In this document: positions 35,544 through 44,412 of the stretch, piece by piece
How the letters are laid out: each line of letters begins with the position of its first letter
Position numbering within the stretch: the first letter of the stretch is position 1
NCBI GenBank assembly: GCA_028335825.1
Contig: JAIOKI010000002.1
Coordinates: 558,001-622,000 of the forward strand
Origin: Nosema muscidifuracis
Lineage: Eukaryota; Microsporidia; Nosematidae
Length of the DNA stretch: 64,000 bases
Direction: 5' to 3'
Translations under genes and position numbers: made by a program
Notes under the pieces: model-generated
Databases searched by the model: none
Seen by the model: only the letters and a program-made list of their open reading frames with translations
What the model was told of the DNA's origin: nothing

Positions 35544-37211
35544 ATGGTTCTAGTTCATCTATCTAAATTCAGAGAATATTGTTGCTATTGCTTCAGAAAT
35601 ATTGATACAGGAATCAATATATGTGAGTGTGACATTTCAATATGTGATGAACACTTATATATGCATAAAGAAAAGATTGACTGTAATGTACTTTACAGAA
35701 TAGTTAATGATAATGGAATTCAGGTAGAAAGTGAGTTATTATCTGACGATCAGAAGGTTGAGGTTATAAAAAATATCCAGTTATTACTTAAATGCAACAA
35801 TTATGATGAAAAAGTGATTTTTAAAGACGATGAAAAAGAATGCCCTGATATTTTATATATAAAATTAAATAATCGTATAAATATAGGAAAACTCGATGAA
35901 ATACATTGCCGTGAATGTGAAGTTTCTAAACATCTTTATGTTTGTTTTGTTTGTGGTTATATTGGATGCGGAAGAGTTCAATATGGCATTGAAGGAAATG
36001 GACATGCTCAATATCATTACAACATGTCAGGACATCCAATATTTGTGCTAATTTCTTCTATAACACCTGAATATGCATGTGATACTTATTGTTATAGATG
36101 TGAAGATTTTATAATAAATCCAATATGTGATAAGAAAATCAGTTGTTTGGAATTTGCAGCACCAGGAAAATCTTGGATTGACAATCAATATAAAGTAGAG
36201 GATAATTTTGAATCTGTTGAAAGTCCATTTGTTGGTATAAAGAATGGAGGAAACACTTGTTATATTACAACTGTTCTACAACTTATTGGATTTATTTGTT
36301 CTAAGGAAGAGATTGATTTTGACCAACACTTTATACTTTGTGATGTTAAGAATCCATTAGAATGTATTTATTGCCAGTCATGCCGGGTATTCAATGAAAT
36401 AAAATTCAAAAGAAATAATCTTTGTGAGAAAATAATATCTATAGTAGATTTACTTAAACTTATATGGAAAAGATTTCCTATGTTTACTAAAAATGTTCAG
36501 CATGATGCTAATGAGTTTTTTATCATGTATATGCAAGTCTTACAAGAAGGTGAATTTATCGGTATATTTCCTAAATTTTCTCATCTTTTTTCTTTTCAGA
36601 CAGAAAACTTTATTTATTGTGATAAATGTAAATATAGAAGCAATTCTTTATCTGATAATTCTATCATATATACTCCTTTTAATAATGATTTCCGGGTTTG
36701 TCTAGATGAGTACTTTAAAGATTCGGTTGCTGATTGTGATTGTGGTGGATCAAAAAGTATTTCTAATAAGATTATTAGTTATCCAAAATATTTAATATCT
36801 ACCGTAGGAAGATGTAAATTTGAAAATGATTCTTTCGTTAAAATTGTTTCAAGTCTTGGAGTTGACAAGATAAATTTGGAAAAATATCTTAAAAAACCTA
36901 GTTTAGCTAATTATTTTATAGAAGAGCTTAAGTCTAAAGGATATACCGAATCTGAGATATGTTTGGCTTTGTCTATGAAGAATGATTTTGAGAATAAAGA
37001 AGAAATAATTTTAGATTATAAAAAAAATAATCGGACTAATCCTGAATATGAAATTCAAGGATCTATAGTACATACAGGGGTTAGTATGGATAGTGGTCAT
37101 TATATGTGGTTTGTTAAAGATAATGAAATTTTTTATTTGATTAATGATAGAAGAGTAACAGAAGAAGGAGTTGAGTATTTGGAGCAATCTTATATTTTAT
37201 GTTTATATTAA
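35544..37211 (+). CDS. Ubiquitin carboxyl-terminal hydrolase, USP5/Ubp14 type
   Basis: A 555-residue deubiquitinase that in other eukaryotes takes apart free polyubiquitin chains to recycle ubiquitin. A ZnF-UBP domain lies at about residues 119-192 (C-x2-C pairs and H residues in HCRECEVSKHLYVCFVCGYI and GNGHAQYHYNMSGH). The USP catalytic domain follows: Cys box GIKNGGNTCY with catalytic Cys239, the HDANEFF segment, and His box DSGHY with His519, then NDRRVT with N534/D535. A single UBA-like domain (about 453-480) is inserted in the catalytic domain; USP5 and Ubp14 have two, so this one is shortened (about 780-860 residues in yeast and human). The start is supported by a CCC block at 35536-35538, five bases before ATG. 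First core gene after the rDNA/LINE block. Confidence 0.93.
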   Translation: MVLVHLSKFREYCCYCFRNIDTGINICECDISICDEHLYMHKEKIDCNVLYRIVNDNGIQVESELLSDDQKVEVIKNIQLLLKCNNYDEKVIFKDDEKECPDILYIKLNNRINIGKLDEIHCRECEVSKHLYVCFVCGYIGCGRVQYGIEGNGHAQYHYNMSGHPIFVLISSITPEYACDTYCYRCEDFIINPICDKKISCLEFAAPGKSWIDNQYKVEDNFESVESPFVGIKNGGNTCYITTVLQLIGFICSKEEIDFDQHFILCDVKNPLECIYCQSCRVFNEIKFKRNNLCEKIISIVDLLKLIWKRFPMFTKNVQHDANEFFIMYMQVLQEGEFIGIFPKFSHLFSFQTENFIYCDKCKYRSNSLSDNSIIYTPFNNDFRVCLDEYFKDSVADCDCGGSKSISNKIISYPKYLISTVGRCKFENDSFVKIVSSLGVDKINLEKYLKKPSLANYFIEELKSKGYTESEICLALSMKNDFENKEEIILDYKKNNRTNPEYEIQGSIVHTGVSMDSGHYMWFVKDNEIFYLINDRRVTEEGVEYLEQSYILCLY

Positions 37212-37422
37212 AGTTATTTTAAAAGCCTTGAAATGAATGTTATAATTAATCTTTAATTGAATTTGTTATTATAAATAAATTAAACGTTATTATTTTTTAC
37301 AACTCTCTAATGATTTTGTATACTATTTAATAAGTAGCATATTTGACTAAAAAAAATATAATTTGTGTCGTTTAAAGTAGAAATAACTCCAAATAAATAT
37401 TTTTATAGAGTTTTACCCCAAA

Positions 37423-38583
37423 ATGTTAGATGAAGTCGAAATCTTTAGAATGAAGAAATTATTAAAAGGATTGAGAGAGAGTAGAGGAAATGGAACTTCG
37501 ATGATTTCACTTATCATACCACCAAAAGATCAAATACATAGAATATCTAGAATGTTAACTGATGAGTATGGTACAGCTTCTAATATAAAATCTAGAGTTA
37601 ATAGGTTAAGTGTGCTTGGAGCTATAACGAGTGCACAGAACAAGCTTAAGACTTATAAAGAGACACCTACAAATGGACTTGGAATATTTGTAGGAACAAT
37701 TTTAAATGATCAAAATAAAGAAAGAAAGATATCTGTTGGTATTGAACCTATTAAACCAGTAAATACTTCTCTTTACATGTGCGATTCGAAATTTCATGTT
37801 GACGATTTGCTTGCTCTTTTTGAAGATGAATTCAAATATGGTGTTGTAGTTATAGATGGACAGACTACTTTATTTGCTAGCTTACAGGGAAACGTTAAAA
37901 CAATTTTACAACAAATACATGTTGATTTGCCTAAAAAACATGGTAGAGGAGGTCAATCTTCAGTAAGATTTGCTCGTTTACGTGTAGAAAAGAGATTCGC
38001 TTATATTAAAAAAGTGTCTGAAATCATTTCTAATTTATTTTTGACTAATAATATTATGAACGTTGAAGGAATAATTTTAGCTGGTCAATCTGATTTGAAG
38101 AATGAATTGGCGCGTATTCTTGATCAACGTATAAAGGTAATAAAAACTGTTGATACAAATTATGGAGCAGAAAGTGGGCTTAATCAGGCTATTGAATTGT
38201 GTGAAGATGTACTTAAAGATGTGAAATTATCAAAAGAGAAAAAGATTTTACAAGATTTTTTTAATGAAATTAATTTAGACACTGGAAAATATTGTTTTAC
38301 TACTAAAGAGACAATGTATTGTCTGGAACTTGGTGCTGTAGAAACTCTAATTGTATGGGAGAATTTAGAAGAGATTAGAGATGAAGAACCTTTTGTAGAT
38401 TGGATAGCTGAAAATTATAAGAATTATGGATGTACATTAGTTTTTGTTAGTGATAAAAGTTCTGAAGGTACACAATTTGTTGATGGATTTGGTGGAATAG
38501 GAGGTATTTTAAGGTATAAAGTAGAAGTAAACACCGATTATGACGAGAACTTTTCTTCAGTAGAGGATGATGACATATTTTAA
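37423..38583 (+). CDS. Eukaryotic peptide chain release factor eRF1
   Basis: Class I release factor that reads all three stop codons and triggers peptidyl-tRNA hydrolysis on the ribosome, with eRF3. Stop-codon recognition motifs are present: NIKS at residues 54-57 and YxCxxxF as YMCDSKF at 118-124. The GGQ motif is at 176-178 in HGRGGQSSVRFARLR. The C-terminal domain ends in an acidic tail. Length 386 against 437 in yeast, so mildly shortened. Start supported by CCCC at 37416-37419, a few bases before ATG. It faces the next gene tail to tail with about 64 bp between stops. Confidence 0.97.
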   Translation: MLDEVEIFRMKKLLKGLRESRGNGTSMISLIIPPKDQIHRISRMLTDEYGTASNIKSRVNRLSVLGAITSAQNKLKTYKETPTNGLGIFVGTILNDQNKERKISVGIEPIKPVNTSLYMCDSKFHVDDLLALFEDEFKYGVVVIDGQTTLFASLQGNVKTILQQIHVDLPKKHGRGGQSSVRFARLRVEKRFAYIKKVSEIISNLFLTNNIMNVEGIILAGQSDLKNELARILDQRIKVIKTVDTNYGAESGLNQAIELCEDVLKDVKLSKEKKILQDFFNEINLDTGKYCFTTKETMYCLELGAVETLIVWENLEEIRDEEPFVDWIAENYKNYGCTLVFVSDKSSEGTQFVDGFGGIGGILRYKVEVNTDYDENFSSVEDDDIF

Positions 38584-38647
38584 ATAAAATATTTATAAAA
38601 ATTAAGTATGCATAAGTATTTTTAATTTAAGAATTGGATTTTTTTAA

Positions 38648-39790
38648 TTAATTTTCTTTCGATGATATATTCTTGCTTGCTTCTAATAATTCTTCTTTGA
38701 CTTTTTCAACACTTACTTGTAAGGATTTATAACTTTTGATTTTCATGATGATTAAGTTTGCTAAACTTTCATTAATTACATTCTCTAAACGTGTGATTTT
38801 CTTATTTTCAAGTTCAATAATTTCAAGACACTTTCTTTTTGCTTCTAAAAGAATAGTTTTCATAATATTTCCCCCAGTATTTGATATTTCTTTAATAGCC
38901 ACTTTTGCTACACTTGCAGCTACAGAAGGATGAACAACTGATGATAAAAATACAAGAAGATGACTAACAGGATTGCTTGATAACATAAATGGCACATGTG
39001 TAGCAAATCCTATTTTTTTTAAATTATTTTCTAATATAGGTATCATCATAAAATGATAGATACAGTCATGTTTGGACTTAGTTCCTACATATTGAGATAC
39101 ATTCATCCAATCATCTCCATATTTTTCAATAGCTTCCAATAATTTAATTTCTTCTCTTTTAGACCAAGTCTTTTCAATAACTTCACGATTTATTTTATAA
39201 AAATCACTACTAGTATTTTCTTTTGGATATTTTCCCTTATCATAACATAAATTACAAATTACAATATTAGATTTCGTATAAAAGTCACTTTGGTTACCAC
39301 ATTCACAATTAATTAACATCAATTCTTTTACATTAACTTCTTCTAATTTAGACTCATTTTCTGATTTTAAATTATTGATTGAATTAAGAGTGGATGTACA
39401 TTCTTCTATAAAATCTCTGTTATTAATCATTTTTAATTTATTCAAAAACGAGTAGATCTTATAAACTTCATCAAATTTATAATCACTTAATTTACTACGT
39501 ACTATTTTAAAAGTTAAATATTCTTTATTATCTTCGTACATTTTTATAATTTTATTACGTATTTCTAAATATTTTTCAGATATCTCCGAAAATTGATTCT
39601 TTTCAAATTTGCTTATTTCATTTATATTGTACCATTTGTAGATAATTGGGTCAGTAAATCTACATTTTTTTGATACTTGTGTATTAAATATATAAGTTGG
39701 AATGTTCAATGGTGGTTTGGCATTTTCTCGTTTTGTACCGTATATTTGTTCAAGTTCTACTTTTTCATAAATTGGATATACATTTTGCAT
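38648..39790 (-). CDS. SWI3/RSC8-like chromatin remodeling subunit
   Basis: A 380-residue scaffold-type subunit of SWI/SNF or RSC nucleosome remodelers. Domain order matches the SWI3/RSC8/SMARCC family: a SWIRM domain (about residues 20-120, with the PTYIF and KWYNINEISKFEK-like opening and RNKIIKMY helix), a small cysteine-rich ZZ-like segment (CECG ... CNLCYD, about 168-188), a SANT domain (TWSKREEIKLLEAIEKYGDD, about 208-255), then NPVSHLLVFLSSVVHPSVAA, as in the family's 'NPv..lvaFLas.v.P.vAaaAA' segment, and a C-terminal coiled coil. CCCC lies about 7 bases upstream of the start (39798-39801 on the plus strand as GGGG). RSC8 is 557 residues, so this is reduced. Confidence 0.9.
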   Translation of the reverse strand: MQNVYPIYEKVELEQIYGTKRENAKPPLNIPTYIFNTQVSKKCRFTDPIIYKWYNINEISKFEKNQFSEISEKYLEIRNKIIKMYEDNKEYLTFKIVRSKLSDYKFDEVYKIYSFLNKLKMINNRDFIEECTSTLNSINNLKSENESKLEEVNVKELMLINCECGNQSDFYTKSNIVICNLCYDKGKYPKENTSSDFYKINREVIEKTWSKREEIKLLEAIEKYGDDWMNVSQYVGTKSKHDCIYHFMMIPILENNLKKIGFATHVPFMLSSNPVSHLLVFLSSVVHPSVAASVAKVAIKEISNTGGNIMKTILLEAKRKCLEIIELENKKITRLENVINESLANLIIMKIKSYKSLQVSVEKVKEELLEASKNISSKEN

Positions 39791-40100
39791 AAATAGAGGG
39801 GTTAAATATTTAAAAATAAAAAATAGAGCATAAACTCAAATGAGACTTATGACAAAAAAATCATAATAATTAGCTAAAAAAATAAAAAATCAGAATATCA
39901 AATTAATCATAAAAAAGATAATTTAATGCTGAAAAATCTTAGACAAAATATTAACTGCAATATTAACAATGGTGATACATGGAAGGATATAAAATGTATT
40001 GTTTCAAAATAATCAATTTTTTAGAATTTTGAAATGAATCTTCATTTTTCTTACCAATGTTTCATAAATATTTATAAATCTTTCTAAAATAAATAATACA
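39791..40100. other. Divergent promoter region
   Basis: About 310 AT-rich bases between the divergent SWI3-like and BAP31-like genes. Apart from the CCCC block before the SWI3-like start nothing specific is seen. Confidence 0.5.
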
Positions 40101-40691
40101 ATGGGTATAACAACTAAACTAGTACAATCAGTCCTTTACATAGAAATGACTTTATTCACAATTCTCCTTCTTCCAATCCCAAAATACTTCAAAAAGTCTT
40201 TTATAGATACAATTTACAAATCTCGTTTTCTACAACCTTTTATTCATATTCTTTATGTCTTGTACACGATGATACTCATAATGTTTATAGATTCCTTAGT
40301 AAAACTCAATAGAAATATTCCTTATGAGCTTGTATACCACACAGAAAGAAATTTCTATTTGACAGGGTTCACTTTGTATCTTGCATTAGTGTTTAAAATA
40401 TTTGTCAGTATGTTAAATAGTTTATATAAAGAAGAAGAATCAGTTAATATATTAAAGAAACAAATTAAGAATTCACAAACATTTGTAGATTCAATAATAA
40501 GTAAAACAGGTGATAAGGATGAAATTATTGTTAAATATCAAAATCAGGTTAAAGAACTTAACAAGAAGATATTGAGTGATGAAATACTTATCAAACAGTA
40601 TACGAATAATCAAAATGAATATTATGCTTTACTTGATAAATATAATGAAATGATTGATAAGAAAAATAGAGAAAATAAGAAGAGCAAATAA
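40101..40691 (+). CDS. BAP31/Yet1-like ER membrane protein
   Basis: A 196-residue member of the B-cell receptor-associated protein 31 family, ER proteins that help sort membrane proteins. Three membrane segments lie at about residues 8-27, 45-66 and 88-110. The family signature is the run YHTERNFYLTGFTLYLALVF, matching 'Y.aqRNfYlsGf.lfLslvl'. A long coiled coil fills residues 115-190. The protein ends KKSK, a KKXX di-lysine signal for COPI retrieval to the ER. No CCC block directly precedes the ATG, unlike most neighbours, but the N-terminal hydrophobic segment fits the family start. Confidence 0.9.
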   Translation: MGITTKLVQSVLYIEMTLFTILLLPIPKYFKKSFIDTIYKSRFLQPFIHILYVLYTMILIMFIDSLVKLNRNIPYELVYHTERNFYLTGFTLYLALVFKIFVSMLNSLYKEEESVNILKKQIKNSQTFVDSIISKTGDKDEIIVKYQNQVKELNKKILSDEILIKQYTNNQNEYYALLDKYNEMIDKKNRENKKSK

Positions 40692-41196
40692 AAATATTAT
40701 TCAAATGATTTTTGTTGAAATAACATTTGTTAATTAAATATTATTATGATTACACTTGTTAAAAATATCATTAAAAATAACATTTGTTAATTAAATATCG
40801 TCATAGAGATTTTTAAAATATAATTAAGAAGTGTCATAGCAATTCTATTGATAATATTATTTATAATTTTAAGATTAGAAATTTTTTTCTCAGTTTAATC
40901 ATTAGAATACGATAAGAATTTTAATTAAAAATATCAAGTAATGATTAATGAATAAAAATTTTACTTAAAAATGAATTTTGAAATATTTTTTACACGAAAA
41001 ATATCTTATCAGTTTCATCTTGAAAAATCAGAACTTTAATAGTATAAGAACAAAAAAATAGGATTTGGACGATAAACTTCTTATGCCAATAAAAAATATT
41101 TAATTTAACTAAAAAAACATCCTTAATTCTTGTCATTTATCTGTACAATGGCACAGTATAAAAAAATTAAAGAAAGCTGCTAATTTTACCCCCAAT
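40692..41196. other. Intergenic AT-rich region with short repeats
   Basis: The first 110 bases repeat the word AACATTTGTTAATTAAATAT (near 40722 and 40780). The rest is plain AT-rich DNA. A CCCCC block at 41189-41193 belongs to the next gene's start. Confidence 0.5.
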
Positions 41197-42108
41197 ATGA
41201 AAGAAAAAGATATTTATGAAATTTTTACTATACAAAACCATATAAAACTCACTAAAGAAGCCTTAAAACTTTTGTCATCTCATGATTATAACATACATGA
41301 TATTATAAAAGAATATAAAAAATTATCTAAATCTTCTGTGATAGATATAGATATCCTTACTAAAATAATAGATAACAAATACTCTTTACATGAATATAAT
41401 TACAAATATTATTCTTTATTATCTCATTACAACTTCTTAAGATCAAAATTAAAATCTGTTACAAATATATCTGAGTTGGTCCCCCATCATGAGACTAGCA
41501 TACAAGGAATAGTCTATATAAACAAACAGAATGATCATGTTATAGAAGACAGTACAGGTATAATTAAAATAGAAGGAGTCAAGTATAAAGACATATTTAT
41601 CACAGTATGTGGTATATTAACAGAAGATATATTTTTAGTATCAAATAAAGAAGAAGAATCTTGCATATTTAATAATAAGGAAGGTATACCTGTAAATATA
41701 AATAACCATAGAAAAATTTTAATTTATAATACAGTGCTTCCAAAAATATTGAACGATAATACAGTTAATATTTTGTTAAATTGTTCGTTACATGAAGATA
41801 CTAAGAATACTTATATTATTAATGATACTATACCAAGAATATTTAATTTAAATAATAAGAAGATTTCTTTGTATAACAAACAAATTATAAATAATTACAA
41901 AGATATTCCTGTATACTTGGATACATATAATTATAATTTTATGAATGATATTAATTTATTTTATAGGGATGAGTATGATATATTTATAGTATCTGGACAT
42001 GCTGACCATATAGAACTATATAAAGAAAAGATATTTGTAATAATTGGAAGGGGAAGTACAGCAGTAGAAATATCAAATGATCGACTTAAATTTGTAGAAA
42101 TTGACTAA
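41197..42108 (+). CDS. Putative DNA polymerase epsilon B subunit (Dpb2-like)
   Basis: A 303-residue protein. The segment at residues 80-150 (YYSLLSHYNFLRSKL, then an OB-like strand set with IEDSTGIIKIEGV and TVCGILTEDIFLVS) resembles the Dpb2/POLE2 stretch 'Ry..l.qr..R...f..(...)LEDptG.v.ldl...(...)vlveG.y.d..F.V'. The C-terminus (VSGHADHIELYKEKIFVIIGRGSTAVE) is reminiscent of the end of the inactive phosphoesterase fold in these subunits. Dpb2 is 689 residues in yeast and 527 in human, so most of the phosphoesterase-like domain would be trimmed. Dpb2 links the catalytic subunit to the CMG helicase at replication origins. CCCCC lies 3 bases before ATG. The family call is moderate to weak; another OB-fold protein is possible. 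Confidence 0.45.
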   Translation: MKEKDIYEIFTIQNHIKLTKEALKLLSSHDYNIHDIIKEYKKLSKSSVIDIDILTKIIDNKYSLHEYNYKYYSLLSHYNFLRSKLKSVTNISELVPHHETSIQGIVYINKQNDHVIEDSTGIIKIEGVKYKDIFITVCGILTEDIFLVSNKEEESCIFNNKEGIPVNINNHRKILIYNTVLPKILNDNTVNILLNCSLHEDTKNTYIINDTIPRIFNLNNKKISLYNKQIINNYKDIPVYLDTYNYNFMNDINLFYRDEYDIFIVSGHADHIELYKEKIFVIIGRGSTAVEISNDRLKFVEID

Positions 42109-42171
42109 TTTAGAATAATTGATGGAAAAGCAGATATTAAATGGTTAATGAATGAAGTTCTTGTGAAATAT

Positions 42172-42362
42172 TAAAAATTAAAATTACTAATGAAAGCACT
42201 ATTGACAAATATTAAAAATTAAATTACTGATGAAAGCACTATTGATAAAGATTAAAAATTAAAATTAACTGATGAAAAGCTTATAAAATAATTACTCATT
42301 AAAATTACTGATAAAAGCACTATTGACAAATACTAAAAATTATTGACAAATATTTAAGATTA
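42172..42362. repeat. Minisatellite after Dpb2-like gene
   Basis: Three to four imperfect units of about 55-60 bp built around ACTGATGAAAGCACTATTGA and AAATATTAAAAATT, filling the space between the convergent Dpb2-like and NASP-like genes. Confidence 0.7.
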
Positions 42363-42368
42363 AATTCA

Positions 42369-43061
42369 TTAATTAATCCTTTTTTTATTAATGTTTATAT
42401 CTTTAAACTCACTGAGATCTTCTTTCTCTTCTTTTATTTCTTCAGGTACTATTTCTTTTTTAGAATTTATTTCTTCAATTTTTTCTAAAATATCAGAATA
42501 TTCCATATCAACTGCTTTAAATACTTCAATACTTTCTTGGTAATATTTTAATGCCATATCGTAATCATTAAGAAATTCATAAGCACTCGCCATGCTCATA
42601 TACACATCCCCATATTCAGATATATCAGCATTTATTTTTTTGTATATAGAAATACATTCTATATAATCTCTAATGCTATCTCTAAATTCGTTGTTTAATA
42701 AAGATATCTCCCCTAGAAGAAAGTAAGTCTTTCCCAATGAATAATCATCTTTAAGTATAACAAAAGAGTTTCTGCAAATTTCCAACATATTCCAAGCATT
42801 CTCAAGATCGTCTTCTATATCTTTTCTTTCTGATAAATCGAACCCAGAATGAATATTTTGTATCTCATCTATAAAATACTGGTTACTATTTTTTATAAGA
42901 CAATTCGCATAATTAATGTATAAATATGGAACTGTTTCTTCGTCAGGGTTGACTGTGTCAAGTATTTTGCTGTATATTTCAAGTGCACTTTCAAAATCTC
43001 CTTGTGCAAAGTATTGGTTAGCAAGTGGAATATCTTCATAAAAATCTTCAAGGTTGATCAT
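42369..43061 (-). CDS. NASP/Hif1/Sim3-like histone chaperone (SHNi-TPR)
   Basis: A 230-residue TPR protein. First TPR-like repeat at about residues 10-58 (ANQYFAQGDFESALEIYSKI). An acidic segment interrupts the second repeat (about 64-86), followed by DDLENAWNMLEICRNSFVIL, the hallmark of SHNi-TPR proteins ('dLe.AWe.LElAR.i'). Then GKTYFLLGEISLLNNEFRDSIRDYIECISI ('a.~Y..LGe.s.E.~nf..Ai.Dy..cL.i') and a last TPR at 150-185. The family binds H3-H4 and linker histones and escorts them in the nucleus. The C-terminus is charged. CCCC block directly before the start (43065-43068 on the plus strand). Yeast Hif1 is 385 residues, so it is reduced. Confidence 0.85.
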   Translation of the reverse strand: MINLEDFYEDIPLANQYFAQGDFESALEIYSKILDTVNPDEETVPYLYINYANCLIKNSNQYFIDEIQNIHSGFDLSERKDIEDDLENAWNMLEICRNSFVILKDDYSLGKTYFLLGEISLLNNEFRDSIRDYIECISIYKKINADISEYGDVYMSMASAYEFLNDYDMALKYYQESIEVFKAVDMEYSDILEKIEEINSKKEIVPEEIKEEKEDLSEFKDININKKRIN

Positions 43062-43284
43062 TTTGGGGTAAACAAAAGAGAAAGAAGTCTTGTAAAAAAA
43101 TTTATTTTCACAAACTCTGATTAAATTTTTTGTAGTTAAAAAATAAAAATTATATTTTAATTTAATTTTGGAATTCTAAAAAAGATTGAATTTTATTAAA
43201 TTCAAAATTTTTCAAATTACCTTTAACAAAATAATTTTTATTTCAAAGTCCTATCAAATTATCTTTAATTTGAAAATGTAACAA

Positions 43285-43485
43285 AATCAATTAGATATTT
43301 TTTAATTAAAAATAAATGTAGTAAATTCCCCTTTAACAAAATAATAGATATTTTTTAATTAAAAATAAATGTTGTAAATTACCCTTACAAAATCAATTAG
43401 ATATTTTTTAATTAAAAATAAATGTAGTAAATTCCCCTTTAACAAAATTAGTTAGATATTTTTTAATTAAAAATAAATTTAATGC
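43285..43485. repeat. Minisatellite between NASP-like and Nse3-like genes
   Basis: About three units of roughly 60 bp containing TTAGATATTTTTTAATTAAA, AAATAAATGTAGTAAATT and CCCCTTTAACAAAAT. It lies in the promoter-side spacer of the NASP-like gene, downstream of the Nse3-like gene. Confidence 0.75.
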
Positions 43486-43520
43486 CTAAAACAGAATCAA
43501 AGAAATTTACATTTTAACAA

Positions 43521-44027
43521 TTAACTTATAAAATCAAGTATATTCAAATTCCCATATTCTATAAAATATCTGTACCCAAGTACTACATTATATTCTTGAT
43601 TAACTTTCACAAAATTAATATAATTATCTTTCTTAAGATATCTCAAATAGTTTTCTATATCATCATTCTCGAATAATAAAATCTTCTTAAGATGGTGCAC
43701 AAGTTGATTAAAATCTATAGATCCTTCATCAAGTAGAATTAATACATAAATTACAGAAATCTTTTTATCTACAACAGTATTACCACAAATACTTTCTAAT
43801 CTTCTTATAGCATACTTTTCACTAGTAAGTGGATCTACTAATTCATTTTTATCTATTCCTACTAGTTCTAAGCCTATATCACTTAATTTTAATTTTGTGT
43901 ATTCTATTAAAGAAAAAATTTCTTTATTTGATATTCCATATTTTACTTTTAAATCTTGTTTCTTAGTTGTTGTATTCTTGCTAGTATTAAGCATTAATAA
44001 TCTAACAAAATTACCATAATTATGCAT
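43521..44027 (-). CDS. MAGE-homology protein, probable Nse3 of the Smc5/6 complex
   Basis: A 168-residue protein that looks like a bare MAGE homology domain. N-terminal winged helix: NFVRLLMLNTSKNTTTKKQD, then IEYTKLKLSDIGLELVGID, matching 'lVryiL......~I.r~di... ~~~~~~L~~vFG~~Lvel'. The second winged helix: VIYVLILLDEGSIDFNQL to NYIN and VVLGYRYFIEYG ('~iLsli.~~gg.i.e~~Lw... yL~~~~~... y~wGpRA~~E'). In fungi the single MAGE protein is Nse3, which with Nse1 and Nse4 binds DNA and supports Smc5/6 in DNA repair. CCCC block before the start (44037-44040 as GGGG). Length is about half that of yeast Nse3 (303). Confidence 0.65.
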   Translation of the reverse strand: MHNYGNFVRLLMLNTSKNTTTKKQDLKVKYGISNKEIFSLIEYTKLKLSDIGLELVGIDKNELVDPLTSEKYAIRRLESICGNTVVDKKISVIYVLILLDEGSIDFNQLVHHLKKILLFENDDIENYLRYLKKDNYINFVKVNQEYNVVLGYRYFIEYGNLNILDFIS

Positions 44028-44189
44028 AAAAAAAGAGGGGCGAAATTTAAATATTTTATTTTTATTCTTAAATCAGTTAAATGAATAAATAATCAGTGAT
44101 ATAAAAATTTATCTTTTTATCAAATATATTTTTAATAGTTTAATCGTCTTAAATAAAGTTTGAATTTATATTATCATCAAAAAAATTCT

Positions 44190-44412
44190 CAATCATGTAA
44201 TCTTTCTTATAAAATTATAATCCTCAATCATGTAATCTTTCTACTAAAACTATAATCTTATCTAAGTATCTTTCTACTAAAACTATAATCTTATCTAAGT
44301 ATCTTTCTTATAAAATAAAATCCTCAATAATGTAATCTTTCTTATAAAATAAATCCCCAATAATGTAATCTTTCTACTAATAAAATCCTCATCCAAATAT
44401 TTTTCTTATAAA
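44190..44412. repeat. Minisatellite after the RPC5-like gene
   Basis: Alternating short units AATCATGTAATCTTTCTTATAA and TAATCTTATCTAAGTATCTTTC, about 25-40 bp, five or more imperfect copies, reaching the stop codon of the RPC5-like gene. Confidence 0.7.
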
